From Spirochaetales bacterium (GTDB lineage: Bacteria; Spirochaetota; Spirochaetia; JABMQR01): DNA of 64,000 nt. Of the stretch, positions 19,389-27,870 are shown in pieces. Position numbers and translations under genes: made by a program. The stretch spans positions 22,832-86,831 of the forward strand of contig JAGYPA010000012.1 of NCBI GenBank assembly GCA_018399255.1. The letters are read 5' to 3'. Positions within the stretch are counted from its first letter, which is position 1, and the number at the start of each line of letters is the position of its first letter. The notes under the pieces are model-generated. The model did not search any database and was not told where the DNA came from. It saw only the letters and a program-made list of their open reading frames with translations.

Positions 19389-19919
19389 TCACGATTTCAC
19401 ACCGTTCACTATTCCAACAATTCTCTGCTGCACGGCAATGCAGTTGACTGATGAAAAAGTTAATGAATCTCCATTGCTGAGGACAATAGCAACTCTCCCT
19501 CTGCTGCTGGAAGTGGTCCCTTTTTCAATCCTCACCTCTTTAACAGCATTCTGCGGTACAGAAACCATAATTTCAACAACCCCGCCTTTTCGGGCAGCAA
19601 AACAGATTTGATTATCTGCCAACCCCAATCGCCCAGAGGTGCTTAATTTTTCCCGGGTTACTGAGCCTTCACCGGTTTCGATCGCACGCTGCTCCCGTGA
19701 CTCGAAAGAAGCGGTGCCAATGAAAACGGCATCACGATCGCCTGTCAACCGGATAAAGTGCCGCAGGGATACGTGAAATGTCACAAAATAGAAAAAACCG
19801 GTCAGGGGAACCAGCAGGGCGGCAAGCAGGTAAAAAACCCATGCATAGGAAAGAGGAAAACGGATAAAAACGAGAACTGCTATATCTGCAAGCAGCAGAA
19901 AGCGACTGACTTTGCTCAT
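19389..19919 (-). CDS. Two-helix membrane protein with soluble C-terminal domain, unknown function
   Basis: A 176-residue protein with two N-terminal membrane helices (LLLADIAVLVFIRFPL and WVFYLLAALLVPLTGFFYFV). A ~110-residue beta-rich domain (VSVPQNAVKEVRIEKGTTSSSRGRVAIVLSNGDSLTF) resembles PH-like or bPH membrane-associated domains. That similarity is an impression only. It is convergent with the preceding ORF (14-nt gap) and divergent from the DUF2156-like gene. Confidence 0.6.
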   Translation of the reverse strand: MSKVSRFLLLADIAVLVFIRFPLSYAWVFYLLAALLVPLTGFFYFVTFHVSLRHFIRLTGDRDAVFIGTASFESREQRAIETGEGSVTREKLSTSGRLGLADNQICFAARKGGVVEIMVSVPQNAVKEVRIEKGTTSSSRGRVAIVLSNGDSLTFSSVNCIAVQQRIVGIVNGVKS

Positions 19920-20002
19920 TGCGCAATCCTACCAGAATAATTGACAGGGGAAAAGTCTTTTCCGTTTCCCTTATTGAATATCTTTACTTTCGTGAGTATC
20001 TT

Positions 20003-21058
20003 ATGGAAATGAATATCCCCGTGTATCCAGATTCTGAATTACTTACACTGCAGCATAAATCTTACCTGCAGCCTCTGCTGAAACCGCTGGAAAACGGTAT
20101 TTCCGAATTCACTTTCGCCAATCTCTATCTGTTCAGAAATCACTACCAGTATCGAATTTCTCAATACACCACGCCATCGGGATATACTATCCCGATACTA
20201 TCCGGTACGAGCCCCGGTTCCAATTCGAAGGCAGGAGCTGTTACAGGACAGCAGCCGGTAAAAAGGCCGGAATCAGAAAATTTTGTCATGCTTCCATTCG
20301 GCTTCCCGGGATTACACCTTATCGAGACCATCCTTGCCGAAAACTGCTATATAAAAAATTTCCCCGAACAAACCGCGGAACTGCATAGAATTGTACTGGA
20401 GCAGCTGGGCTTCCGTGTTGAACAGGACCGCAGCAATTTTGATTATTTGTACTACCGTCGCGATCTTGCGGCTTTGAACGGCAAAAAATTCCATAAAAAA
20501 CGAAATCTTATAAATGCCTATATCAATAATTACAATTACGAGGAAAAACGGATTGATCCCGGACTTCATAAAGAGGCCCTCTTTTCAATTCTCGAAAAAT
20601 GGAATAATGAACGGGAACCGGATACTCAGGGAGATTTTGACGCTGCCTATGAGGCAATTGAAAAATTTGAAGAACTTGAACTTCGCGGATGCATCACTTT
20701 TACAGACGGGATACCCAGCGCCTACTCGATGGGGGAAATAATTGCACATGGAACGATGTTCACTATCCATTTTGAAAAGGCTGATGATACGTATAAGGGA
20801 ATCTATCAATTCATCAATCGTTCATTTGCCGCCATGCTTGTAGACTGTATAGAAGTTATTAACAGAGAACAGGATCTTGGAGATCCGGGACTCCGGCAGG
20901 CAAAGATGAGCTACCGACCGACCAGTTTCATTAAAAAGTACCGCATTTCCCGTTCGGAATTTTCCCCCTGCGCCGAAAGTACCCGGCTGCAGCAGGCAGA
21001 AGATACTGAAGCAGATGCGGACATGTCGGAAGAAGGATCAATTTCCCTGGAGGATTAG
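20003..21058 (+). CDS. DUF2156-type GNAT-fold protein (phosphatidylglycerol lysyltransferase C-terminal-like)
   Basis: From ATG 20003 the product is 351 residues. Motifs such as YPDSELLTLQHKSYLQPLL, FTFANLYLFRNHY, a basic HKKRNLINAY segment and FINRSFAAMLV...INREQDLGDPGLRQAKMSYRPTSFIKKYRI match DUF2156 proteins, which share the double-GNAT fold of MprF and FemX transferases. An aminoacyl-tRNA-dependent transfer role is possible but unproven. The track's TTG start at 19919 overlaps the neighbouring start codon and is unlikely. A second ATG is at 20009. Confidence 0.75.
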   Translation: MEMNIPVYPDSELLTLQHKSYLQPLLKPLENGISEFTFANLYLFRNHYQYRISQYTTPSGYTIPILSGTSPGSNSKAGAVTGQQPVKRPESENFVMLPFGFPGLHLIETILAENCYIKNFPEQTAELHRIVLEQLGFRVEQDRSNFDYLYYRRDLAALNGKKFHKKRNLINAYINNYNYEEKRIDPGLHKEALFSILEKWNNEREPDTQGDFDAAYEAIEKFEELELRGCITFTDGIPSAYSMGEIIAHGTMFTIHFEKADDTYKGIYQFINRSFAAMLVDCIEVINREQDLGDPGLRQAKMSYRPTSFIKKYRISRSEFSPCAESTRLQQAEDTEADADMSEEGSISLED

Positions 21059-22671
21059 TCTGCATCCAGAGAAAACATACCCTTCATCAGCTCAGCCCCC
21101 ATCATATCGGGACTTTTCATGGATTCAAGTCCGCTCAGAAAATCCTTCAGCTCGAGCAGTTTTTCCATCATCATCAGCCTGACAAAAGATTCATGTTCCG
21201 GCGGAGTATTCAGAATCAGCTTATCCTGTTCCTGCAGCAGGGTAAAAACAATCATATTCTGCCGCACCTGATAGACCAGACGGTCATGATCAAGCCGATG
21301 CACAAAAAAACCCTCTTCACGAAATCCATCGGCAAGCGACCTGCGCATAAACTCGGCAGCCCGGAAATTCGGGAACTGAAGTTCTATGGCATGGCTGCGT
21401 GCATCACCCGTATCCAGTGCCTTGCTGCGATAACCGCTGCCTCCCTCAAAGCTTTTAATTATAAGCGGCGGAGCGGCAATACTCGCAACAAGCATGGTCA
21501 TGATGGCAACCCCGAACATATCCTGCCCGATGGCTCCGCTGGAAAGGCCGATTCCGGCAACAATCAACGTAACCTCTCCCCTTGGCATCATACCGACCCC
21601 GATGCGGTAGGCGCCGCGCAGGTTGAACCCTGCAAACAATGCAGGCAGTCCGCAGCCGAAGATCTTCCCCAGAATGCCTAAAAGCGTAAAGGCCAACCCG
21701 AACCAGAAGACTTCTTTTATCGCTCCGAAGTTAACCATCATTCCCATCGCACTGAAAAAAATCGGTACAAGAAAATTATACAAACCTTGGGTGCGTTCAT
21801 GGATTTCGTGAGCCACATCGGTCCGGGAAAACGAGAGTCCAGCTATATAGGCGCCAATTATCATGGCCAGCTCAAACATTTCGGAAACTCCGGCAAGAAT
21901 CAGCGCAATACCGAGAGAAACTCCGGCAATCATATCAATTGATTCGAAAACCTTCATTTTCCGGGTGAAAACCGGAGCCAGGATGATGCCGACTATGGTG
22001 CAGATAAGCCAGAATCCGATAGCCTTCAAGGCGACAATGCCGATTTTTCCCCAGACTATCCCGACTCCGCCGGATGCTGCCGCGCTCATACCGATGACTA
22101 TAGAAAGAAGTACGATGCTCAGCACATCGTCGATAACGGCGGCGGCAAGAATCGTGACCCCTTCAGGGGAAGAGAGCTTGCGCTTGTCACTCAGAATCCG
22201 GGCAGTTATGCCAACCGAAGTCGCAGTGGACAGGGTGCCGAGAAACAGGGCTGACGGGTGGAGCATATTCGGAATTCCGGGATTCAGCAGTACCGCTATT
22301 CCGTTACCCAGGAGGAAGGTAATGACGATGCCGCCAAGTCCCACAATGGTTCCTTTTCCGGAAAACTTGATGAATGTGGGAAGGTCCGTTTCCAACCCGG
22401 AAACGAACAGCAATACAATTGAGCCAAGAACGGCAAATCCGTAGAGTTCAGGAGAAATGGGGATAGTTCCTCCAGTAAGGGGAAAAAGCGGCCCATGAAT
22501 AACAGAAAGATGTATGCCGCCAAGAAGGTAGGGACCTATCACCATTCCGGAAATCAGCTCTCCAAGAACCTGTGACTGCTTTAGCACGTTCGCAAAAAAC
22601 CATCCGAAAAACCGGGAAAACAGCACAATTATTCCCAGTTGAAGCACTAAAACCATCATTTCATGCGCCAT
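21055..22671 (-). CDS. CPA2-family cation/proton antiporter
   Basis: A 538-residue protein from ATG 22671, with about 12 membrane helices over residues 1-400 (LGELISGMVIGPYLLGG, AAVIDDVLSIVLLSIVIG, GMMPRGEVTLIVAGIGL). These are diagnostic of KefB/GerN/NapA-type Na+(K+)/H+ antiporters. A ~130-residue cytosolic C-terminal domain follows. Start: AGGAG stands before 22671; the track extension (37 codons) would overlap the PTS IIA-like gene. It lies 65 nt downstream of that IIA-like gene, suggesting shared expression and possible phospho-regulation. It overlaps the convergent DUF2156 gene by 4 nt. Confidence 0.88.
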   Translation of the reverse strand: MAHEMMVLVLQLGIIVLFSRFFGWFFANVLKQSQVLGELISGMVIGPYLLGGIHLSVIHGPLFPLTGGTIPISPELYGFAVLGSIVLLFVSGLETDLPTFIKFSGKGTIVGLGGIVITFLLGNGIAVLLNPGIPNMLHPSALFLGTLSTATSVGITARILSDKRKLSSPEGVTILAAAVIDDVLSIVLLSIVIGMSAAASGGVGIVWGKIGIVALKAIGFWLICTIVGIILAPVFTRKMKVFESIDMIAGVSLGIALILAGVSEMFELAMIIGAYIAGLSFSRTDVAHEIHERTQGLYNFLVPIFFSAMGMMVNFGAIKEVFWFGLAFTLLGILGKIFGCGLPALFAGFNLRGAYRIGVGMMPRGEVTLIVAGIGLSSGAIGQDMFGVAIMTMLVASIAAPPLIIKSFEGGSGYRSKALDTGDARSHAIELQFPNFRAAEFMRRSLADGFREEGFFVHRLDHDRLVYQVRQNMIVFTLLQEQDKLILNTPPEHESFVRLMMMEKLLELKDFLSGLESMKSPDMMGAELMKGMFSLDAD

Positions 22672-22735
22672 AAAAACTCCTGTGTCACGGTACCTGCACA
22701 AAAAGGCATCTGCTGAATTTCTTCCGGGTGATTGC

Positions 22736-23182
22736 TCAGATTCCGAAAACGGCAAGAACTTCCGCTGCAGATACTGATTCAAGCACCTTCAGGCGGGCTG
22801 CCCGGGACTTGAGCACCATGCTGATTTCGGCAAGGAACTGAACATGCGGTCCTGTACGGTCTACCGGTGAAAGGGTCATGATGAAGATATTAGCCGGCTG
22901 ACCATCGAGAGAATCGAAATCTATTCCTTTCCGATGAATACCTATGCAGGCTGTAAGCTCTGCAACTGCCAGGGTTTTCGCATGGGGTATGGCTACCCCG
23001 TACTGCATCCCGGTTGACATCTTTTTTTCCCGGCTGAGCAGATCGGCATAGGCAAGATCCCGATCCGCTACCTTGCCCGCTTTTAAAAGAATATTAAGCA
23101 TCTCCCCGATAATTTCTTCCTTGGAAGAACCTTGCAGGTCGACAGAAATGAGCTGTTCTGTAAGTAAGTTCTTGATCTTCAT
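22736..23182 (-). CDS. PTS IIA (fructose/nitrogen type) domain protein
   Basis: A 148-residue single-domain PTS EIIA-2 protein. YGVAIPHAKT holds the phospho-accepting histidine, and LSREKKMSTGMQYG is the family block. The lack of EIIB/EIIC partners and the neighbouring cation antiporter indicate a regulatory rather than sugar-transport role, as with PtsN (EIIA-Ntr). PTS IIA domains are found next to or fused with CPA transporters in several bacteria. No Shine-Dalgarno is visible; the start codon lies about 11 nt after a poor -10 (GATAGT). Confidence 0.88.
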   Translation of the reverse strand: MKIKNLLTEQLISVDLQGSSKEEIIGEMLNILLKAGKVADRDLAYADLLSREKKMSTGMQYGVAIPHAKTLAVAELTACIGIHRKGIDFDSLDGQPANIFIMTLSPVDRTGPHVQFLAEISMVLKSRAARLKVLESVSAAEVLAVFGI

Positions 23183-23236
23183 ATACGGTACAAACTATCA
23201 TTATTCACTATTGTGATACAAGTAGGCGATGCCCCT

Positions 23237-23265
23237 TGAAAATCCCATCGAAGCTTATTATTCTA
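23237..23265 (+). promoter_or_regulatory. Promoter of galU
   Basis: TTGAAA, 17-nt spacer, TATTCT, located about 75 nt upstream of the galU ATG, which itself has AAGGGAG. Confidence 0.55.
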
Positions 23266-23340
23266 CAGGTGCGTTTGTAAATATTTAATAATCTTCATAA
23301 CAGCCGCAGGATAACTGCTGCTGCTCAAGGGAGCCCGCTC

Positions 23341-24186
23341 ATGAAAGGACTGATACTCGCTGCCGGTTATGGGACACGTTTTCTGCCCGCTTCCAAGACT
23401 GTTCCCAAAGAACTCTTCCCGCTTATAGATAAGCCGGCTATTGCGTTCCTGATAGAGGAATTTATTGCTTCCGGCATCCGTGACATAGTTCTGATCTCAT
23501 CTCGCAGAAAGAAGAGCCTTGAAGATTATTTTGATCATGATATAGAACTGGAAACGGTATTCAGGGAAGAAGGGGTGAAAAGTAAAGAAAAGCTGATCAA
23601 GGTAAAGCCCTATGATATCAACCTGACGGTTATCCGCCAGAAAGAGATGTGCGGCACCGGGCATGCAATGCTGCAGGCACGCCATGTGCTCGAAGGATCG
23701 CCCTTCATTACCGCTTATCCTGACGACCTGCATTTCGGGGAAGTACCGCTTTCACGCCAGCTTATTGATCATTACGAAAAAACCGGCTGTTCGGTGCTCT
23801 CAACTTTGCATGATCCTCCCGAGCTTTTACGCTACGGCGTGCTTTCGCTTGCCTCTGACAATTATCACGTAACCGATATAATCGAGAAGCCGGCATCCAT
23901 GGAACTGGCTCCCAGCCGGGAAGCTTCCATCGGCCGTTTTCTCTACACTTCCGATATTTTCCCCTATCTCCAGGAAGGGTGGGAAAAGCATGAAGACGGA
24001 GAATACTACCATGTGTATGCCCTGAAAAAGCTGATGGATCAGAACCGGGTAGTTCACTCCAGGGTTTCAGGACTCAGGCTCGATACGGGAGCTCCCGAAG
24101 GATATTTTCGGGCTATTCTCACCTACGCTTCCCGGGATCCCGACCTGCTCAGAATTCTCAAGGAAGAGGCTGCGGCCCGGTCCTGA
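23341..24186 (+). CDS. galU: UTP--glucose-1-phosphate uridylyltransferase
   Basis: A 281-residue nucleotidyltransferase. The N-terminal signature LILAAGYGTRFLPASKTVPKELFPL is the GalU nucleotide-binding loop with its catalytic Arg and Lys. AYPDDLHFGE supplies the metal-binding aspartates. VTDIIEKP and LRLDTGAPEGYFRAIL match the sugar-binding and C-terminal regions. It makes UDP-glucose for glycolipids and cell-surface polysaccharides. The downstream convergent glycosyltransferase may use related donors. Confidence 0.92.
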   Translation: MKGLILAAGYGTRFLPASKTVPKELFPLIDKPAIAFLIEEFIASGIRDIVLISSRRKKSLEDYFDHDIELETVFREEGVKSKEKLIKVKPYDINLTVIRQKEMCGTGHAMLQARHVLEGSPFITAYPDDLHFGEVPLSRQLIDHYEKTGCSVLSTLHDPPELLRYGVLSLASDNYHVTDIIEKPASMELAPSREASIGRFLYTSDIFPYLQEGWEKHEDGEYYHVYALKKLMDQNRVVHSRVSGLRLDTGAPEGYFRAILTYASRDPDLLRILKEEAAARS

Positions 24187-24214
24187 TTTTACTGCCGGGC
24201 TTATTCAGCCGGGC

Positions 24215-25072
24215 TTATTCCTGCTGGTGCAGCATACTATATTTTTCAGCTATCCTTACATATGCTGTCGCCTCATCGTGCCTTCCCCGCTTTTCGGCTC
24301 CATTAGCATAAATCCGGCACTTTCTTACGAGTTCCTTTTCTGCCTGTTTTTGGGTCCCGCACAGGGCATTACATTGAAACCACTCCTGCTCAACCAGATC
24401 AACCAGTCCTGCTATCCGAAATTTCTCAATTTGTCCATACTTTTCAGAAAGCTGCTCCCAAACTCCTGCCCGTTTTACCACCTGCGGTTCATCAATGTAG
24501 AATACCGGTAAACTCGCAGTCCAGCGCAGCCAGAGTTCATAATCCTCGGCAATTTCCAGATCCTCCCTGAAGCCTCCCAGAGCCAGAAATTTTTCACGCC
24601 TTACTATAACCGTAGATGGACCGATAATGCATTTTTCCAGGGCATCGGGAAATATATACCCGCTATGCTTATGGTGCATACCTTTCTGACTGACAATTTT
24701 ATGCCCCCTCTGCCAGATCTCACGCGTGTGCACCAGGTCAGCTTCAGGATTTTTCCGGAACAGATCCAGCTGAGCCGATAGTTTTCCCCTGAGCCACAGA
24801 TCATCAGAATCGAGGAAGGCCAGGTATTCTCCCCTGGCTGCTGAAGCTCCCCGGTTCCTGACGAGTCCCGGCAGACCTGAATGGGGAAGCTTCAGGATTT
24901 GGATACGCGGATCATCCGGAAGAAGGCCCTCCTGCAGGGGACAAAATTCCATATCAGAGCCGTCGTCAACAACAATTAACTCGAATTCTTCATAATCCTG
25001 TTCTAAAACAGAACTTACTGCTTCCTGAAGAAGATGAAGCCGGTTGAAAACCGGAATAATTACCGAAATCAT
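24215..25072 (-). CDS. Family 2 glycosyltransferase
   Basis: A 285-residue GT-A enzyme. SVIIPVFNRLHLLQEAVSSVL starts the nucleotide-sugar fold, IVVDDGSD binds the nucleotide, and AFLDSDDLW is the DXD-type metal motif. REDLEIAEDYELWLRW is the acceptor-side ED motif. The acceptor is unknown; LPS-like glycolipid, exopolysaccharide or protein are possible. A TATAAT ends 6 nt before the ATG with no Shine-Dalgarno, so the message may be leaderless. It is convergent with galU across 28 nt that contain a 13-bp direct repeat (GCCGGGCTTATTC twice). Confidence 0.88.
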   Translation of the reverse strand: MISVIIPVFNRLHLLQEAVSSVLEQDYEEFELIVVDDGSDMEFCPLQEGLLPDDPRIQILKLPHSGLPGLVRNRGASAARGEYLAFLDSDDLWLRGKLSAQLDLFRKNPEADLVHTREIWQRGHKIVSQKGMHHKHSGYIFPDALEKCIIGPSTVIVRREKFLALGGFREDLEIAEDYELWLRWTASLPVFYIDEPQVVKRAGVWEQLSEKYGQIEKFRIAGLVDLVEQEWFQCNALCGTQKQAEKELVRKCRIYANGAEKRGRHDEATAYVRIAEKYSMLHQQE

Positions 25073-25078
25073 TTGATA

Positions 25079-25084
25079 ATTATA
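25079..25084 (-). promoter_or_regulatory. -10 box of the glycosyltransferase gene (probably leaderless)
   Basis: TATAAT on the minus strand followed by 6 nt and the ATG at 25072. A weak -35 (TTCAGA) is 18 nt further upstream across an A-tract. Confidence 0.5.
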
Positions 25085-25152
25085 TCATTTTTTTTTGCGA
25101 AATCTGAATATTTCCGGAAGATTTTTTAGTACATAATTATGGAGGTGATCTT

Positions 25153-27360
25153 ATGAACACTATGTCTTTCAGAAAAAAATCTTCATCAGGTCGGAAAGAG
25201 ATTCCGATACTGGGGGAAAGGAAGATGCATCAGCAAATGCAGATGCAATTGACAAATCGATCGCAAAAGCTTGATTATGGCCGGGAGCGTAAACTGACAG
25301 GTATCTATGCGATGTCAATTTTCTTGCTCATGCTGATTTTCGCTTTTAGTGCCGGATGTGATACAGGTCCTTCACCAGGAACGGCTTCACTGACTATTGT
25401 CCTCAACGACGGAACGGCTCCAAGCAGAACCCTGCTTCCGGAGACATCAATCACAGTAGCCTATTATACGGTATCCGGGACAGGACCCGGCGGCGGGGAG
25501 TTTTCTGTAAGTACTCAGAATGCTGACGTCACCATCCCGGGTCTGGAAACCGGCACCTGGCAGCTGACTGCTTCGGGCTGGAATGAGAATAACTGCCGCC
25601 TGATTACCGGAGAATCAACCATTGACCTGACCCCGGATACAAACGAGGTGGGTATTATTCTGGATGAATACTATGGTACCGGCACATTATCAGTTATCAT
25701 CACCTGGGATGCTGGAAGAACCTACAATGCCGATCTTGTTCTTTTCCTTTCTGCAAAGGGCGAAAATGAAGCTGAAGCTGAGGTTACCCCGACCGTGGCT
25801 TCCGGATCCGCGTCCTTTGAAACGACCCTGGAAGCCGGTTCCTATCTATTACGGGGTGTTCTCTATTCAAACGGAGAACCGCTTGCTGGATTTGTTGAGG
25901 CCGTCAGAATATCAGATTCATCTGCAACGGGGGGAACTGTTGCCATAGATCTGGATACCCTTGTCAGCAATCTGTCCGCCTCTCTGGAAAACAATACTTC
26001 TCTGCCGGTGCAGGGATCGATTTCCGGCATCCCAGACCCGTTCCCGGCAGGAACATCTGTTAATCTTACTTTCACGCCTGAAAACGTCCCGGCCGAGGAT
26101 CTCGGCAGTCTTACAGCCGCCTGGTATCTGGATGGCCTCTACCTTGGAACCGGGCTTACACAACAGATTTCACCAGACGCCGGAACCCATCGCATCGATG
26201 TGCTTGCTCACACGAGCAAAGCAGGAAGTACAGGATCGGCTTCCAGTATTTTCCTTGTCTCTCCCGAAGCCGAAGGGGGGAGCGAAGATGACCCGCCTGA
26301 TCCGCTGACAGTTTCCATAATCAGCGACAACAGCAACGGAGCCATGCTCGATGGGGCTGAATATATCGAAGTCCTTCCTGACGGACTCATAATCACTGCC
26401 TCCCGGGTGGATGATGCACTCCAGACATGGAGAATTGAAAACAGCAGTCTCGTTCTCAAACAGACCTTGGTAAACCCCGCTGATTACCTACTGAACGGTG
26501 TACAGGAAATTTCTTCTACATCCGACGGCAGCCTTGTATTTGCCATCAGCGACTATTCCAAATCGATTTCGATCTTTTCCCATGCCGAAGGCAGTGACAG
26601 TTTAGAATTGGTAGAAACATATGACTCGTCAATAACCATTGGTGAAAACACCTATAATTTCGGAATGCTTAACAGCATTACTGTTGACTCGGACAGTCAG
26701 AATATCTATATATTAGACCGCTATGACCATCATATCTACCATTACATTTATGACGGAACAGAAGTAGTTCCTGTGGAGTGCTACAGCTACCTCACGAATC
26801 CCCTGATTGAGCAGCCAAAGAGTATTTCTCTCTCCCCTGATGGACTATGGATGGCAGTTGCGTCCTACACCACCAATGCTTTGTTTATTTTTGCGATTGA
26901 TCCGTTAACGCAAATTCCTGCGGTTGATACAATCCTTACCTACGCCGATACGGGCACTATGGGAATTGGTGACATCAATTATGCGGTATTTGCAGATAAC
27001 ACCACTCTCCTTACTACATCGCAGGATTATTTCAGTGTTTTCAAGTATGGTGAACCTTCACCAGGCGAGCCGGCAGTCTGGCATCAGACCCAGAGAATCA
27101 GCGAGGGCAGCGGTGCTGAGATACTGGATGGACCAAAACATATTAATATCTGTGATGATAATAATACCATTTATATAAGCAATTCAATATCTGCTGGACT
27201 TTCAGTATTCACCCGTAATTCAGTCTCAGGAGAATATGAGTACAGCAGCTTTATCGAGCTTGCCCCCTTTATTCCAACCATGTCGGTCTGCTCAGCAGAT
27301 GGGAATTTTATTATTTCTCCCTCATCCTCAATGGATGAGCTGGCTTTGATCAGTCGCTAG
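25153..27360 (+). CDS. Lipoprotein with Ig-like domain and C-terminal beta-propeller
   Basis: A 735-residue protein. An unusually long N-region precedes a membrane helix ending in the lipobox FSAGC (Cys near 73). The middle contains an Ig-like unit (TAAWYLDGLYLGTGL...GTHRIDVLAH), the same style as the repeats of the giant protein at 57675. The C-terminal ~330 residues show repeated propeller blades (IYILDRYDHHIYHYIYDG, SISLSPDGLWMAVASYTTNALFIF), like lactonase-type seven-bladed propellers. A near-perfect SD, GGAGGTGATC, supports the start. It is probably surface- or periplasm-exposed. Its ligand is unknown. Confidence 0.75.
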   Translation: MNTMSFRKKSSSGRKEIPILGERKMHQQMQMQLTNRSQKLDYGRERKLTGIYAMSIFLLMLIFAFSAGCDTGPSPGTASLTIVLNDGTAPSRTLLPETSITVAYYTVSGTGPGGGEFSVSTQNADVTIPGLETGTWQLTASGWNENNCRLITGESTIDLTPDTNEVGIILDEYYGTGTLSVIITWDAGRTYNADLVLFLSAKGENEAEAEVTPTVASGSASFETTLEAGSYLLRGVLYSNGEPLAGFVEAVRISDSSATGGTVAIDLDTLVSNLSASLENNTSLPVQGSISGIPDPFPAGTSVNLTFTPENVPAEDLGSLTAAWYLDGLYLGTGLTQQISPDAGTHRIDVLAHTSKAGSTGSASSIFLVSPEAEGGSEDDPPDPLTVSIISDNSNGAMLDGAEYIEVLPDGLIITASRVDDALQTWRIENSSLVLKQTLVNPADYLLNGVQEISSTSDGSLVFAISDYSKSISIFSHAEGSDSLELVETYDSSITIGENTYNFGMLNSITVDSDSQNIYILDRYDHHIYHYIYDGTEVVPVECYSYLTNPLIEQPKSISLSPDGLWMAVASYTTNALFIFAIDPLTQIPAVDTILTYADTGTMGIGDINYAVFADNTTLLTTSQDYFSVFKYGEPSPGEPAVWHQTQRISEGSGAEILDGPKHINICDDNNTIYISNSISAGLSVFTRNSVSGEYEYSSFIELAPFIPTMSVCSADGNFIISPSSSMDELALISR

Positions 27361-27414
27361 GCTGGCAGAGGAGGAAAAACTGACAATCTTGGAAGCCTGC
27401 AGCAAGTGAGGTTT

Positions 27415-27759
27415 CTAAGGAGCATACGGATAGTTTTTCCGGTTGGCAGGCAGCTGTCTGCCAACCGGACTTACTGCTGCAGCCGCAGCCAGATGCGCCC
27501 TGATCGTATTTTCACCCTTGGGAAGAATGTTTTCCACCATTACCAGGCGTTCATCATAGGGGTCAGCTTCCCGGATTTCCACCTCTATGGCATTCTCAGG
27601 GCATGCGCCAATGCACGCCCCCAGACCGTCACAGAAAAAGTCGCCCACAAGCCGGGCTTTTCCGTCGATAATTTGCAGAGCCCCCTCCGGACAGTCAGGC
27701 ACACATGCTCCGCACCCGGTGCAAAGTTCTTCATCAATGGTGATTATTTATCTTCTCAT
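27415..27759 (-). CDS. 4Fe-4S dicluster ferredoxin gene, damaged at both ends
   Basis: The frame reads LCTGCGACVPDCPEGAL and CDGLGACIGACPENAIEV, two 4Fe-4S motifs of the ferredoxin family often found beside hybrid-cluster protein genes. An AGGGAG SD and ATG (27759) start a natural N-terminus (MRR...IITIDEELC), but codon 4 is TAA. Translation would need ATT, ATA or the internal GTG (27702). At the 3' end the normal sequence is lost after IRAHL, inside a 30-bp palindrome. In relatives the protein continues much further. It may therefore be a remnant, a non-AUG gene, or a sequencing error. It lies next to a Crp/Fnr regulator with a site between them. Confidence 0.6.
27439..27468. repeat. 30-bp near-perfect palindrome
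   Basis: CCGGTTGGCAG and CTGCCAACCGG are perfect 11-bp arms around GCAGCTGT. No U-tract follows on either strand, so it is not a standard terminator. It lies where the ferredoxin frame leaves the family sequence. Confidence 0.6.
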
Positions 27760-27856
27760 CTTTTTTCTCCCTGTCTGCTCCTTACGGAAGAAGCACACGT
27801 AATCTGGTTTTCATCTATCCAGGGATCGATAATAATGAGATACTGATTTAATAACG

Positions 27857-27870
27857 GTAACCAATGTTAC
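27857..27870. promoter_or_regulatory. Palindromic GTAAC-N4-GTTAC site between the Crp/Fnr gene and the ferredoxin
   Basis: GTAACCAATGTTAC has 5-bp inverted arms and overlaps the stop of the Crp/Fnr gene. It lies about 100 nt upstream of the ferredoxin start, in the position expected for Crp/Fnr-type control. The regulator that binds it is inferred, not shown. Confidence 0.45.

Noticed and set aside
21863-22444. 193-aa plus-strand ORF
   Set aside because: Antisense shadow of the cation antiporter; its Pro/Ile/Thr-rich content mirrors membrane-helix codons of the real gene.
24194-24220. Terminator between galU and the glycosyltransferase
   Set aside because: The sequence is a direct, not inverted, repeat (GCCGGGCTTATTC twice).
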